Assembly (NCBI GenBank): GCA_948759685.1 | Contig: CAQBGY010000069.1 | Span: forward strand, 3,809-12,734 | Direction of reading: 5' to 3' | Length of the DNA: 8,926 bases | Source of the DNA: an uncultured Eubacterium sp. | Lineage (GTDB): Bacteria > Bacillota_A > Clostridia > Lachnospirales > Lachnospiraceae | Shown: piece after piece, positions 1 to 7,564 of the stretch | Numbering within the stretch: position 1 is the first letter of the stretch | Layout of the letters: every line of letters begins with the position of its first letter | Position numbers and translations under genes: made by a program | Notes under the pieces: model-generated | Seen by the model: only the letters and a program-made list of their open reading frames with translations | Database searches by the model: none | What the model was told of the DNA's origin: nothing

Positions 1-968
1 GCCCCTGCCATTATACCATGCTGCGATTTTTTGTCTGCATCATGACTCTTTTTAAAATAATCTATTGCTGTTTGTTCGTCTTTTTCCATTGACTGTAATC
101 CGAGATTATAATATGCTTCCGATAAATATGCTTCACTCTTCAGAAAACCTTTTAATGTTGAAAATTCTTTTACAGCCTGTTCATATTTTTTATCACTCAA
201 CATTTTCTTTGCATCTTTATATTTGTTATTTGGTATCATGAAAGCCATTACTCCGGCAGCAATAATACCAACAATTACAACTGTGATAACAGATGTGATA
301 ATGTATTTCTTTTTAACTGATTTTCTTCTATGAGCTTTTTTATCCTCGATTCTTTTTCTTCTTTCTTCTGTATTCTTTAATGCATTATATTTATGCTCAG
401 TATCCCTTAAAATCTTTTCTGAATCCTTATACCATGAAATACGTTTTAATATTTCAATACCATTGCCCATATTAATATAGTCTTCTCTTGATATATCTTC
501 TTTTGCTATAATATAATTATCTTCATAATCCTTATTTTTCGCCTTGGCAAACACCTCAAGATCTTCAATATCTCCTGTACTTTCATAAACAGCTTCTTCT
601 TTTTTCCAAACCGTTCCATCATCAAACACTACTTTACCAACGGAAACAGATACATTTGTGTCACTATGTATATCAGCAGATATGGTAATTACTTCTGACT
701 TTGATTGTAAATATCCAAGTTTCAAGTCTGTATAATTATGTTCCGCCTTATTCTCTTGTCCCTCAGAATCTATAATATGTATCTTTATTGTCATTTCTTC
801 TATAGTTTTCTCAAAAATATTAGCAAATGTTAATGAAAAATCTACTGCTGCTTCTTCAGAACTCTCGCATATTACACACGTTTCAAAAATAACCGGACTT
901 CCATAAGTCCATAAATTTTTTTCCAATGTTTTTAAAATTTCTTTTTCTACATTTGTATTTTCTTTCAT
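1..968 (-). CDS. Membrane-anchored protein with TPR-like repeats, partial (runs off left edge)
   Basis: The frame is open from an ATG at 968 to the window edge, giving 322 residues and no stop. The ATG has a GGAG ribosome site (975-978) six bases upstream. An in-frame ATG at 980 is possible but has no well-placed site. I see no signal peptide. Residues about 1-130 look like a soluble beta-rich domain; the stretch KVVFDDGTVW (112-121) resembles a domain seen in uncharacterised clostridial proteins, from memory. Residues about 160-221 are charged and helical, ending in a very basic KKAHRRKSVKKK. One hydrophobic helix follows (about 222-246, YIITSVITVVIVGIIAAG...). The remainder resembles TPR units: KYEQAVKEF (261-269), AYYNLG (285-290), AIDYFKKS (301-308). 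By the positive-inside rule the N-terminal domain is cytoplasmic and the repeats are outside. Function is unknown. It has its own likely promoter and follows a terminator, so it is not part of the GH16 unit. Confidence 0.85.
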   Translation of the reverse strand, partial: MKENTNVEKEILKTLEKNLWTYGSPVIFETCVICESSEEAAVDFSLTFANIFEKTIEEMTIKIHIIDSEGQENKAEHNYTDLKLGYLQSKSEVITISADIHSDTNVSVSVGKVVFDDGTVWKKEEAVYESTGDIEDLEVFAKAKNKDYEDNYIIAKEDISREDYINMGNGIEILKRISWYKDSEKILRDTEHKYNALKNTEERRKRIEDKKAHRRKSVKKKYIITSVITVVIVGIIAAGVMAFMIPNNKYKDAKKMLSDKKYEQAVKEFSTLKGFLKSEAYLSEAYYNLGLQSMEKDEQTAIDYFKKSHDADKKSQHGIMAG

Positions 969-1086
969 AGTAATCTCCATTCCGCCGTTAATACGACCAT
1001 ATAATTCATAATGAAATGCTAACTTTCATACTATTTTCATCTTTTTATAAACTTTCAATTTGCCATTTATCATTTTAACATATTTC

Positions 1087-1115
1087 ATTATAAAAGGACA
1101 CCTTGTTTACCGAAA
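1087..1115 (-). promoter_or_regulatory. Candidate promoter for the TPR-like membrane protein gene
   Basis: Reading the minus strand, a perfect TATAAT lies at 1087-1092, with a weak -35 match (TTTCGG, 1110-1115) 17 bases upstream. It sits just downstream of the GH16 terminator and about 120 bases before the ATG at 968. A second candidate is closer to the gene: TTGAAA (1053-1058) and TAGTAT (1028-1033), but its 19-base spacer is long. Sequence alone does not decide between them. Confidence 0.35.
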
Positions 1116-1125
1116 AATTGTACAG

Positions 1126-1166
1126 AAAAAAATCCCAAATATCGGATCACTCCAATATCCAGGATT
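1126..1166 (-). terminator. Intrinsic terminator of the GH16 gene
   Basis: On the minus strand the 36 bases from 1166 to 1131 form a continuous 16-pair stem closed by a GTGA (GNRA-type) tetraloop, followed by a run of seven T (1132-1126, the first two inside the stem). Four of the pairs are G-U in minus-strand RNA and would be C-A mismatches in plus-strand RNA, so the structure is strand-specific. It begins nine bases after the GH16 stop codon. Confidence 0.9.
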
Positions 1167-1174
1167 CTTTACAT

Positions 1175-2347
1175 TTATTTTTTAATCTTAACCCTTTTCA
1201 CTTTAGACCATGCCCCATAAAGTTTTCTGCCACTAGATACTTTATATGCTCTGACTTTAATAAAATATGTTGCCTTCTTTTCTAATCCTCTTAATGTGTA
1301 CTTTGTCTTTGATGTTCTTTTCTCTTCATATCCGTTAAACTTTTTATTATCACACCAACGAACCTGATATCCTTTTACACCTTTTATCTTTTTAAACTTG
1401 ATGTTTATTTTTTTCTTCTTAACATTCTTTGCCTGTGTAATTTTTACTCTTTCCGGCTTTGTGATTTTTGTTATTGGCACATCTTTCTTTGTTGTCGGTT
1501 GAATATTCTGAGCCGGTTTTTCTTTATAATATCTTACATAGTCCACTTCCATCACTGCTTTCCATTCTGGATTATATGGAGGGACTCCACCTGCCAGATT
1601 TCCACCGCAGGCAATATTAAATAAGATATAATAATCATCATTTAATACAGAACGTTTACCAGCCATCGCGCCTGTTGCTAAATCCTCTGTAGAAAACTCG
1701 TGTAAAAGAACTCTATCAATATAAAAAGCAATTACTTTTCCATCTCTATAACATCCAAATGTATGCCACTGTGTTTTGTCATATTTGTCAGTATAGGAAA
1801 ACGTATAAACATCTTTACCAGACCAATTCGGATAATGAATAGTACTTTGTAATGTTGGTCTTGTATTAAACGCTTCCATAATATCTATCTCACCATTCGC
1901 AGGCCATGTCTTTCCGTTAGTTCCTAACATCCAAAATGCCGGCCAAATTCCCTGAGATGAAGGAATCTTAATTCTAGCCTCAACATAACCTAAGCCTACA
2001 TGAACTAATTGATTACTAGTAATTCTAGCCGAAGTCCAATTATAATTGTTTCCCATATATGTAGTCGGCTCATACTTTGCAGTAATTTTCATCGTTCCAT
2101 TTGACACAGAAATATTATCCTCTTTATAATTCTGTTTTTCATTATTTCCCCAACCAGCTATGCCGTACGCAGAACCATTGCCAATCTGCGGTGTCCAATA
2201 AGAGCGGTTTAATTCCGTACCATCAAACTCATCAGACCATTTAATTTCCATATTATTAACATTCAAATCAATTGGGGCTGCAGAGATTGTCGTTCCCAGT
2301 GCAACTGTTGCTACCAAAACTGCTGCCAATAAAATTAATTTCTTCAT
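1175..2347 (-). CDS. Secreted GH16 family beta-glucanase (laminarinase/lichenase-like) with C-terminal fibronectin type III-like domain
   Basis: This 390-residue protein is predicted to hydrolyse internal beta-1,3 or mixed beta-1,3/1,4-glucan bonds outside the cell. Residues 1-24 are a classical signal peptide (MKKL, hydrophobic core, ISAA-P cleavage region). The GH16 domain spans about 33-276: WSDEFDG (37-43), WPAFWMLG (135-142), and the active-site motif GEIDIMEAF (152-160) with nucleophile E153, D155 and acid/base E158 by family analogy. It ends with VDYVRYYKE, typical of the last strand. A linker (about 277-296) leads to a fibronectin type III-like domain (about 297-390; GYQVRW, YFIKVRAY). 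This part is very basic, with 27 Lys and 7 Arg in 94 residues, and could bind cell wall or polysaccharide. There is no LPxTG anchor and no second catalytic domain. The start is supported by AGGAGG (2357-2362) nine bases upstream. It has its own promoter and terminator. The family is secure; the exact glucan is not, and kappa-carrageenase or agarase activity is less likely. Confidence 0.93.
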   Translation of the reverse strand: MKKLILLAAVLVATVALGTTISAAPIDLNVNNMEIKWSDEFDGTELNRSYWTPQIGNGSAYGIAGWGNNEKQNYKEDNISVSNGTMKITAKYEPTTYMGNNYNWTSARITSNQLVHVGLGYVEARIKIPSSQGIWPAFWMLGTNGKTWPANGEIDIMEAFNTRPTLQSTIHYPNWSGKDVYTFSYTDKYDKTQWHTFGCYRDGKVIAFYIDRVLLHEFSTEDLATGAMAGKRSVLNDDYYILFNIACGGNLAGGVPPYNPEWKAVMEVDYVRYYKEKPAQNIQPTTKKDVPITKITKPERVKITQAKNVKKKKINIKFKKIKGVKGYQVRWCDNKKFNGYEEKRTSKTKYTLRGLEKKATYFIKVRAYKVSSGRKLYGAWSKVKRVKIKK

Positions 2348-2387
2348 GTTATATTTCCTCCTATATTGTTATTTTAAAGCCATGAAA

Positions 2388-2417
2388 ATTATAACATGAC
2401 AACATTTTCAATAACAA
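2388..2417 (-). promoter_or_regulatory. Extended -10 promoter of the GH16 gene
   Basis: On the minus strand there is a perfect TATAAT (2388-2393) preceded by the TGn extension (TG at 2395-2396), and a partial -35 TTGTTA (2412-2417) at 18 bases. This would start transcription near 2381, about 34 bases before the GH16 ATG, leaving room for the AGGAGG site but for no riboswitch. I saw no clear operator or catabolite-repression site. Confidence 0.65.
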
Positions 2418-2465
2418 CATCCGCTAAAAAATGATACCCTTTAATAAAAAAATTACACCTGTTTA

Positions 2466-2558
2466 TCAGGAATAAAGAGTTCGCTTGTCAACTTTCGCGC
2501 GAGGCGCAGGTTCATAAGAACCAATACACTTCCGCGCCTCTGCGATCCTGCGGAGCAT
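2466..2558 (-). repeat. GC-rich structured island, probable dispersed intergenic repeat
   Basis: A block with much higher GC than its AT-rich surroundings lies between the ldhA terminator and the GH16 promoter. It is rich in symmetry: GAGGCGC (2501-2507) pairs with GCGCCTC (2534-2540), and inside that GGTTC (2509-2513) pairs with GAACC (2518-2522) around a four-base loop. Read on the minus strand it also contains a 30-codon frame (2558 to 2466) beginning MLRRIAEARKCI and ending TLYS. That frame has no ribosome site, and arginine-rich content is expected from GC-rich repeat DNA. From memory, very similar short 'hypothetical proteins' recur in Lachnospiraceae annotations, which points to a repeated noncoding element rather than a gene. 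The true borders are unknown and may extend into the adjacent AT-rich inverted repeat. Confidence 0.55.
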
Positions 2559-2603
2559 TTTTCTATAATAGGAATTCCAAAGGATTTTTCTATTATAGAA
2601 AAA
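2558..2603. repeat. AT-rich inverted repeat with 14-base perfect arms
   Basis: The arms 2558-2571 (TTTTTCTATAATAG) and 2590-2603 (CTATTATAGAAAAA) are exact reverse complements separated by 18 bases. The second arm also sits in a smaller imperfect palindrome (AGGATTTTT at 2581-2589 against AAAAATCCT at 2601-2609). It directly follows the ldhA terminator stem and overlaps its U tract. It could be a back-up terminator hairpin or the edge of the neighbouring GC-rich repeat. Confidence 0.6.
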
Positions 2604-2670
2604 AATCCTGACGAATATTTTTACGGTTACAATTACAAAAAATTGTAACCGTAAAAATACTCATCAGGAT
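2599..2670 (-). terminator. Unusually long intrinsic terminator of ldhA (and probably of the ATPase-ldhA operon)
   Basis: Two 30-base arms (2605-2634 and 2641-2670) are reverse complements at 28 of 30 positions, around the six-base loop 2635-2640. In minus-strand RNA both differences are G-U pairs, so the stem is paired along all 30 positions. It is followed at once by six T (2604-2599). On the plus strand the same positions would be C-A mismatches and there is no U tract. It begins 16 bases beyond the ldhA stop codon. Confidence 0.88.
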
Positions 2671-2686
2671 ATTTCATTTATATACA

Positions 2687-3676
2687 TTATTTTACAATAT
2701 TATTTTCAATAATATCGCCTTTCATATATGCCTTGGCATTTTCCATTGTCGTATAACAGATTGCATCAAGAGCTTCCTCCGTCAGGAATGCCTGATGTGA
2801 TGTGATAATAACATTCGGAAAAGATAGCAGCCTTGAAGTTACGGAAGTCTCCAAAATATCATCTTCTCTGTTTTCAAAAACATTTTCTGTTTCTTCTTCA
2901 TAAACATCGAGTCCAACGCTTTGGAACTTGTGGTCTCTGATTCCTTTAATTAAATCTACCGTATCTATCAGCGCTCCCCTTGATGTATTAACTAATACTA
3001 CATTGTCCTTCATTTTCTTAATGCTTTTTGAGTTAATAATATGATAAGAGTCATCTGTCAACGGACAATGCAGGGAAATCAAATCACTTTCCTCTAACAG
3101 CTTGTCCAATTCTACGTATTCTACAAAATCCAGTTCAGGATTCTGGTAAATATCATAAGCAATAACTCTCATACCAAATCCTCTGCAAATACGGCACATT
3201 GCTGCTCCGATTTTTCCCGTCCCAATAATTCCGGCAGTCTTTTGGTGAAAATTAAAACCTTTCAGACCTACCAGACTAAAATTATTTTCGCGGACTTTAA
3301 TATAAGCTTTATGAATATGGCGGTTGCACGCTAATGCCAATGCCATTGCATGCTCTGCCACAGCCTCCGGAGAATATCCCGGTACTCTGAGAATCGTTAT
3401 CCCATGTTTTTCACACGCTTTTAAATCAATGTTATTAAATCCGGAACATCTCATAAGAATCAGCTTTATATTATTTTCTGCCAGAACTTCAATAACTTTT
3501 TTGCTTAAATCTGAACTTACAAATGCACAGACTGCGTCAAATCCTTTTGAATATTTCGCCGTACGTTCAGAAATGTCCGCCTCAACATATTCTATTTCTA
3601 TGCCTTCGTACTTTGGTAAAATCTTATCAAAAGACTCTTTATCATACTTTTTTGTATCATAAAACAGTATTCTCAT
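2687..3676 (-). CDS. ldhA: NAD-dependent D-lactate dehydrogenase (2-hydroxyacid dehydrogenase family)
   Basis: This cytoplasmic enzyme reduces pyruvate to D-lactate and re-oxidises NADH in fermentation. It has 329 residues, the same length as the E. coli LdhA group, with strong motif agreement from memory. The split catalytic domain comprises about 1-100 and 299-329, around a Rossmann domain. The NAD-binding GTGKIG is at 152-157, followed by FGMRVIAYD (167-175), whose acidic residue D175 favours NAD over NADP. Expected catalytic residues are present: R233 (NTSRGALID), E262 (DVYEEE) and H294 (TSHQAFLTEEA). The start at 3676 has AAGGGG (3682-3687) five bases upstream. The gene lies 59 bases after the V-ATPase D subunit with no terminator between, so co-transcription is likely, and a long terminator follows it. 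A related 2-hydroxyacid dehydrogenase specificity is possible, but HQAFLTEEA and the overall pattern favour D-lactate. Confidence 0.92.
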   Translation of the reverse strand: MRILFYDTKKYDKESFDKILPKYEGIEIEYVEADISERTAKYSKGFDAVCAFVSSDLSKKVIEVLAENNIKLILMRCSGFNNIDLKACEKHGITILRVPGYSPEAVAEHAMALALACNRHIHKAYIKVRENNFSLVGLKGFNFHQKTAGIIGTGKIGAAMCRICRGFGMRVIAYDIYQNPELDFVEYVELDKLLEESDLISLHCPLTDDSYHIINSKSIKKMKDNVVLVNTSRGALIDTVDLIKGIRDHKFQSVGLDVYEEETENVFENREDDILETSVTSRLLSFPNVIITSHQAFLTEEALDAICYTTMENAKAYMKGDIIENNIVK

Positions 3677-3735
3677 AACAACCCCTTATCCAGTTCCACT
3701 CTGTCTAATGTATTTTCAGTCATGAGCCTGATTTC

Positions 3736-4395
3736 CTACACCTGACTTTGTTTCGCTTTAATATTTTCTTCAATCATCATATCTTTAACTTTCATTAGAC
3801 GAATCTGTGTACTACGTTCATTTTCATCTAACTTCATCGTTATATATTTTATATTGTCCAAAGCTTCCGGAATTATTACATGTTCAAGAGCATTTACTCT
3901 TCTTCTTGTCTTTTCTATTTCCGCTGCCATCAACTGACAGGACTTCTCGACCTCTGCCAGCTTTAACATATCTAAAAAAACTGTCGACAAAGAATACACG
4001 GCATCATCCAAATCACCTGCCGTAAATGCATATCCATAAGAATAAATATCATTGCCGCTTATGTCACCCTTCGCAGAAAACTGTGGAATATCAACACTCA
4101 TGATGTTTTTGATGTCCTGCTTTATTTCCAGCGTTTTGCTCGTAGCCATCAATGCCGTATTTAAGACTTCGTCACTCATTCCTGCTCTTGCTACAGCAAA
4201 TTCCATATTGGCAGCTTTTAAGCCCTTCTCAACCTTTAACCGTAAGTCCATATTCACCTTTATCAAATCCATAAACTGACGAACCAGTTCATCTCGTTTA
4301 TCTTTTAAAAGTTTATGCCCTCTGGTGGCCGATGTAAGCTTCTTTTTTTGCTTTGTAAGTTCCATTCTGGTTGGATTTACTCTTGTACCTGCCAT
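3736..4395 (-). CDS. atpD: V-type ATP synthase subunit D (central rotor stalk)
   Basis: Subunit D is the long coiled-coil axle that turns inside the A3B3 head and, with F, carries torque to the membrane ring. This 219-residue protein has the family layout: a basic N-terminus (VNPTRMELTKQKKKL, 6-20) opening a long helix to about 70, a middle region, then a long C-terminal helix. The C-terminal helix contains the signature EKTRRRVNALEHVIIP (161-176) and LDNIKYI (179-185). Length is normal for the family, and there is no signal peptide or membrane segment. The start has AAAGGA (4402-4407) six bases upstream and lies 14 bases after the B subunit stop. It is the last ATPase gene in the cluster; the next gene is ldhA. 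Equivalent to ntpD of Enterococcus. Confidence 0.95.
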   Translation of the reverse strand: MAGTRVNPTRMELTKQKKKLTSATRGHKLLKDKRDELVRQFMDLIKVNMDLRLKVEKGLKAANMEFAVARAGMSDEVLNTALMATSKTLEIKQDIKNIMSVDIPQFSAKGDISGNDIYSYGYAFTAGDLDDAVYSLSTVFLDMLKLAEVEKSCQLMAAEIEKTRRRVNALEHVIIPEALDNIKYITMKLDENERSTQIRLMKVKDMMIEENIKAKQSQV

Positions 4396-4409
4396 AAACT
4401 GTCCTTTCT

Positions 4410-5780
4410 TTATTTATTGTAATACTTTTCTAAGTATTTATCATCGATACGTTTTAATTCTGACTTAGGAAGCATGGATAGGAGTTTCCATCCAATATCC
4501 ATTGTTTCTATAATCGAACGGTTTGCATCATAACCTTGGGAAACATATTCTTTCTCAAACTCATCTGCAAACTTTGCATATATCAAATCAATGTCAGATA
4601 ACGCCGCCTCGCCTAAGATCGTCATTAATTCTTTGGCGTCTTTTCCTCTGGCATAGGCAGAGAATAACTGATTCATTACATTACTGTGGTCTTCTCTCGT
4701 CTTTCCTTCACCAATACCTTTATCTTTTAGACGGGATAATGAAGGTAAAACGTCGATAGGCGGAGTCACGCCCTTTCTATAAAGTTCACGGCTTAATATA
4801 ATCTGACCCTCTGTAATGTATCCTGTTAAGTCAGGAATTGGATGCGTCTTGTCATCCTCCGGCATCGTGAGAATCGGAATCATTGTAATACTTCCGTCTT
4901 TTCCCCTCTGACGTCCTGCACGCTCATACAATGTAGCAAGGTCTGTATACATGTATCCCGGATAACCTCGTCTGCCCGGCACTTCCTTTCTGGCTGCTGA
5001 TACTTCACGAAGTGCATCTGCATAATTGGTAATATCTGTAATGATAACCAATACATGCATTCCCTTTTCAAAAGCAAGATACTCTGCCGCCGTAAGTGCC
5101 ATACGAGGTGTCGCAATACGTTCTACTGCAGGGTCATTTGCCAGATTCATAAACATAACCGTTCTGTCTATCGCCCCTGTCTCTTTAAAACTATTTACAA
5201 AGAAATTGGACTCCTCAAACGTAATACCGACTGCTGCAAATACTACAGCAAAAGGTTCGTCAGTACCTATAACTTTTGCCTGTCTGGCAATTTGTGCTGC
5301 AAGATTCGCATGCGGCAGACCGGATGCCGAGAAAATCGGAAGTTTTTGTCCTCTAACCAATGTATTCAATCCGTCAATTGCTGAAATACCAGTCTGTATA
5401 AACTCAGACGGATAATTTCTCGCTGCAGGATTCATAGCAATTCCGTTAATATCTTTTCTCTCGTCAGGAAGTATTTCCGGTCCATTATCGATTGGATTTC
5501 CCAGTCCGTCAAATACACGTCCCAACATATCCATAGATACGCCAAGCTCCATACTTCTGCCAAGAAATCTTACCTTACTGTTTGAAAGATTGATTCCTGT
5601 TGAATCTTCAAACAACTGAACCAGTACATTATTTCCATTGACCTCTAAAACTTTACAGCGGCGTGTTTCGCCGTTTGCCAGTTCTATTTCACCCAATTCG
5701 TCGTAAGTCACACCTTCTACATCCCGCACAAGCATCAATGGACCTGCGACTTCCTGTATTGTTCTATACTCTTTTGGCAT
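4410..5780 (-). CDS. atpB: V-type ATP synthase subunit B (non-catalytic head subunit)
   Basis: Subunit B alternates with A in the hexameric head and completes the nucleotide sites at the A-B interfaces. I place the start at the ATG at 5780 ([10 protein letters not shown]..., 456 residues). It has AAGGAGG (5790-5796) nine bases upstream and matches the family N-terminus; an upstream ATG at 5813 would add 11 unlikely residues and overlap subunit A. The beta-barrel is about 5-70, with nucleotide-fold core [24 protein letters not shown] (about 125-148). As expected for B, the Walker A loop is replaced by SASGLPHAN (151-159), so it does not hydrolyse ATP. The core also has [13 protein letters not shown] (247-259) and [10 protein letters not shown] (347-356), whose R350 probably acts as the arginine finger toward subunit A. 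It starts one base after the A stop and its ribosome site lies inside the end of atpA, so translation is probably coupled. Equivalent to ntpB. Confidence 0.96.
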   Translation of the reverse strand: MPKEYRTIQEVAGPLMLVRDVEGVTYDELGEIELANGETRRCKVLEVNGNNVLVQLFEDSTGINLSNSKVRFLGRSMELGVSMDMLGRVFDGLGNPIDNGPEILPDERKDINGIAMNPAARNYPSEFIQTGISAIDGLNTLVRGQKLPIFSASGLPHANLAAQIARQAKVIGTDEPFAVVFAAVGITFEESNFFVNSFKETGAIDRTVMFMNLANDPAVERIATPRMALTAAEYLAFEKGMHVLVIITDITNYADALREVSAARKEVPGRRGYPGYMYTDLATLYERAGRQRGKDGSITMIPILTMPEDDKTHPIPDLTGYITEGQIILSRELYRKGVTPPIDVLPSLSRLKDKGIGEGKTREDHSNVMNQLFSAYARGKDAKELMTILGEAALSDIDLIYAKFADEFEKEYVSQGYDANRSIIETMDIGWKLLSMLPKSELKRIDDKYLEKYYNK

Positions 5781-5781
5781 T

Positions 5782-7554
5782 TTAGAATTCCTCCTTACTG
5801 AATGTATTTGCAATCTCTACAGATAACTGATTATTTATTCTTGTGAACTCACGATCAAGGCTATCCTCCGGAGTATATTTAAATCTGCCAATCGCTTCAC
5901 GAACAGGCATCTTAATTAATCCTTCTACATCTGCTCCTTCGCTTAATGCTTCCGCTGACTGCTCATAAAATCCGATAACCAGTTCCATCATCATTTGCTG
6001 TTTTTTCAGAGATGTATAAGTATCAATCTCATGGAAAGAATTCTGATGCAGATAATCCTCTCTGATAGAACGCGCTGCTTCCATCTTTAATCTGTCCGGT
6101 GCGGATAAAGCATCCATACCAACCATTTTTACAATCTCTTCTAACTCCGCTTCCTCCTGGAGCAGGCTCATCAACTTCTGACGAAGTTCCAACCATTTCG
6201 AATCTACATTCTCTGTAAACCATGGACCAATACTGTCCACATAAAGAGAATAACTTGTCAACCAGTTAATTGCCGGGAAATGTCTCTTGTAAGCAAGAGC
6301 GGAATCAAGTCCCCAGAACACTTTTACAATACGAAGTGTTGCCTGAGATACCGGCTCAGAAATATCTCCGCCTGGAGGAGATACTGCACCAATCACAGAT
6401 AATGCTCCGTCTCTTCCTTCCTTACCTAAGGTTACAACATCGCCTGCACGCTCATAGAACTGTGCTAAACGACTTCCAAGATATGCAGGATATCCTTCCT
6501 CTCCCGGCATTTCCTCCAAACGACCGGACATTTCACGAAGTGCCTCTGCCCAACGGGATGTCGAATCCGCCATTAATGCTACAGAAAATCCCATATCTCT
6601 AAAATATTCAGCAATCGTAATACCTGTATAGATAGATGCTTCTCTAGCTGCAACCGGCATATCTGATGTATTTGCAATCAAAACTGTTCTCTCCATCAGA
6701 GACTGTCCTGTCTTTGGATCTTTCAACTCTGGGAACTCATTCAAAACGTCTGTCATCTCGTTTCCACGCTCTCCACAGCCGATATATACAACAATATCAG
6801 CCTCTGCCCATTTTGCTAACTGATGCTGGATAACTGTTTTTCCACTACCAAATGGTCCCGGAACAGAAGCAACACCGCCTCGGGCAATCGGGAATAATGT
6901 ATCTACAACTCTCTGTCCCGTAATCAATGGCTTATTCGGATTTTTCTTTTCCTTATAAGGACGTCCCTTTCTAACAGGCCATTTCTGCATCAATGTCACT
7001 TCTTTTTCGCCCTCTTCTGTCTGAATGGTCGCTATCACTTCTGTTACATCATATGTTCCTGCATTGATGCTTGTAATCTGTCCTTTGATACCATAAGGTA
7101 CCATTATCTTCTGGGTAACTACTGCAGTTTCTTTCACAGTTCCAAGAATATCTCCTGCTTCAACTACGTCTCCCTTCTTTGCTGTCGGCACAAACTCCCA
7201 TTTTAGTTCTCTTTTCAGAGAGGGAACCTGAACACCACGCTCTAAAAGGTTGCCTGAAACCTTCATGATATCATCTAAAGGTCTCTGTATTCCATCATAA
7301 ATGCTTCCAATTAATCCCGGTCCCAGTTCAACGGACATTGGTGCCCCTGTTGATACAACAGGCTCCCCTGGTCCCAGGCCGGTTGTTTCTTCATAAACCT
7401 GAATAGACGCCTGATCTCCATGCATCTCAATAATCTCGCCAATCAGTTCTTTGTCGCTTACACGAACCACATCAAACATATTGGCATCACGCATCCCATC
7501 GGCGATAACCAATGGTCCTGCCACTTTTTTTATTACTCCTTTGCTCAATTCCAT
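5782..7554 (-). CDS. atpA: V-type ATP synthase subunit A (catalytic head subunit)
   Basis: Subunit A binds and hydrolyses (or makes) ATP. The start is the ATG at 7554 ([15 protein letters not shown]..., 590 residues), with AGGAGG (7561-7566) six bases upstream. A longer frame from 7596 would add 14 residues that do not fit the family and would overlap subunit F. In order: N-terminal beta-barrel (about 1-70); the bulge insertion typical of V/A-type A subunits (about 110-200); and the P-loop domain with Walker A GPFGSGKT (233-240, K239). The GERGNE segment (262-267) carries the likely catalytic glutamate E263, and Walker B is in [11 protein letters not shown] (325-335, D330). [23 protein letters not shown] and [19 protein letters not shown] are further A-type signatures. 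A helical C-terminal domain follows. No key residue is missing. Length and motifs distinguish it from F-type beta. Equivalent to ntpA. Confidence 0.97.
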   Translation of the reverse strand: MELSKGVIKKVAGPLVIADGMRDANMFDVVRVSDKELIGEIIEMHGDQASIQVYEETTGLGPGEPVVSTGAPMSVELGPGLIGSIYDGIQRPLDDIMKVSGNLLERGVQVPSLKRELKWEFVPTAKKGDVVEAGDILGTVKETAVVTQKIMVPYGIKGQITSINAGTYDVTEVIATIQTEEGEKEVTLMQKWPVRKGRPYKEKKNPNKPLITGQRVVDTLFPIARGGVASVPGPFGSGKTVIQHQLAKWAEADIVVYIGCGERGNEMTDVLNEFPELKDPKTGQSLMERTVLIANTSDMPVAAREASIYTGITIAEYFRDMGFSVALMADSTSRWAEALREMSGRLEEMPGEEGYPAYLGSRLAQFYERAGDVVTLGKEGRDGALSVIGAVSPPGGDISEPVSQATLRIVKVFWGLDSALAYKRHFPAINWLTSYSLYVDSIGPWFTENVDSKWLELRQKLMSLLQEEAELEEIVKMVGMDALSAPDRLKMEAARSIREDYLHQNSFHEIDTYTSLKKQQMMMELVIGFYEQSAEALSEGADVEGLIKMPVREAIGRFKYTPEDSLDREFTRINNQLSVEIANTFSKEEF

Positions 7555-7564
7555 GCTTTGCCTC

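Noticed and set aside
1103..1285. Sixty-codon plus-strand frame across the GH16 terminator
   Set aside because: It spans a minus-strand terminator and the antisense of the GH16 tail, and has no ribosome site or recognisable domain.
2450..2472. Small hairpin CCTG-ATAAA-CAGG followed by a T-rich run on the minus strand, considered as another terminator
   Set aside because: The stem has only four pairs and there is no gene just upstream needing termination after the strong ldhA terminator.
2348..2686. CRISPR array or tRNA in the longest intergenic region
   Set aside because: There are no direct repeats with regular spacers. The GGTTC/GAACC element resembles a T-arm stem only superficially, and the acceptor, anticodon and CCA parts are missing.
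3724..3800. Internal promoter for ldhA in the 3' end of atpD
   Set aside because: Only poor matches (TTAAAG/AATATT, TTGAAG/CAAAGT) were found; none is better than chance in AT-rich DNA.
5026..5415. Plus-strand open frames of 110-130 codons inside atpB, atpA and atpF (also 3324-3662, 6270-6602 and 7451-7817)
   Set aside because: They lie opposite strongly supported ATPase or ldhA genes, lack convincing ribosome sites and have no recognisable domains. They are antisense shadows.
5781..5813. Longer N-terminus for subunit B, starting at 5813
   Set aside because: The added residues overlap the end of atpA and do not resemble the family. The ATG at 5780 has AAGGAGG at a good distance.
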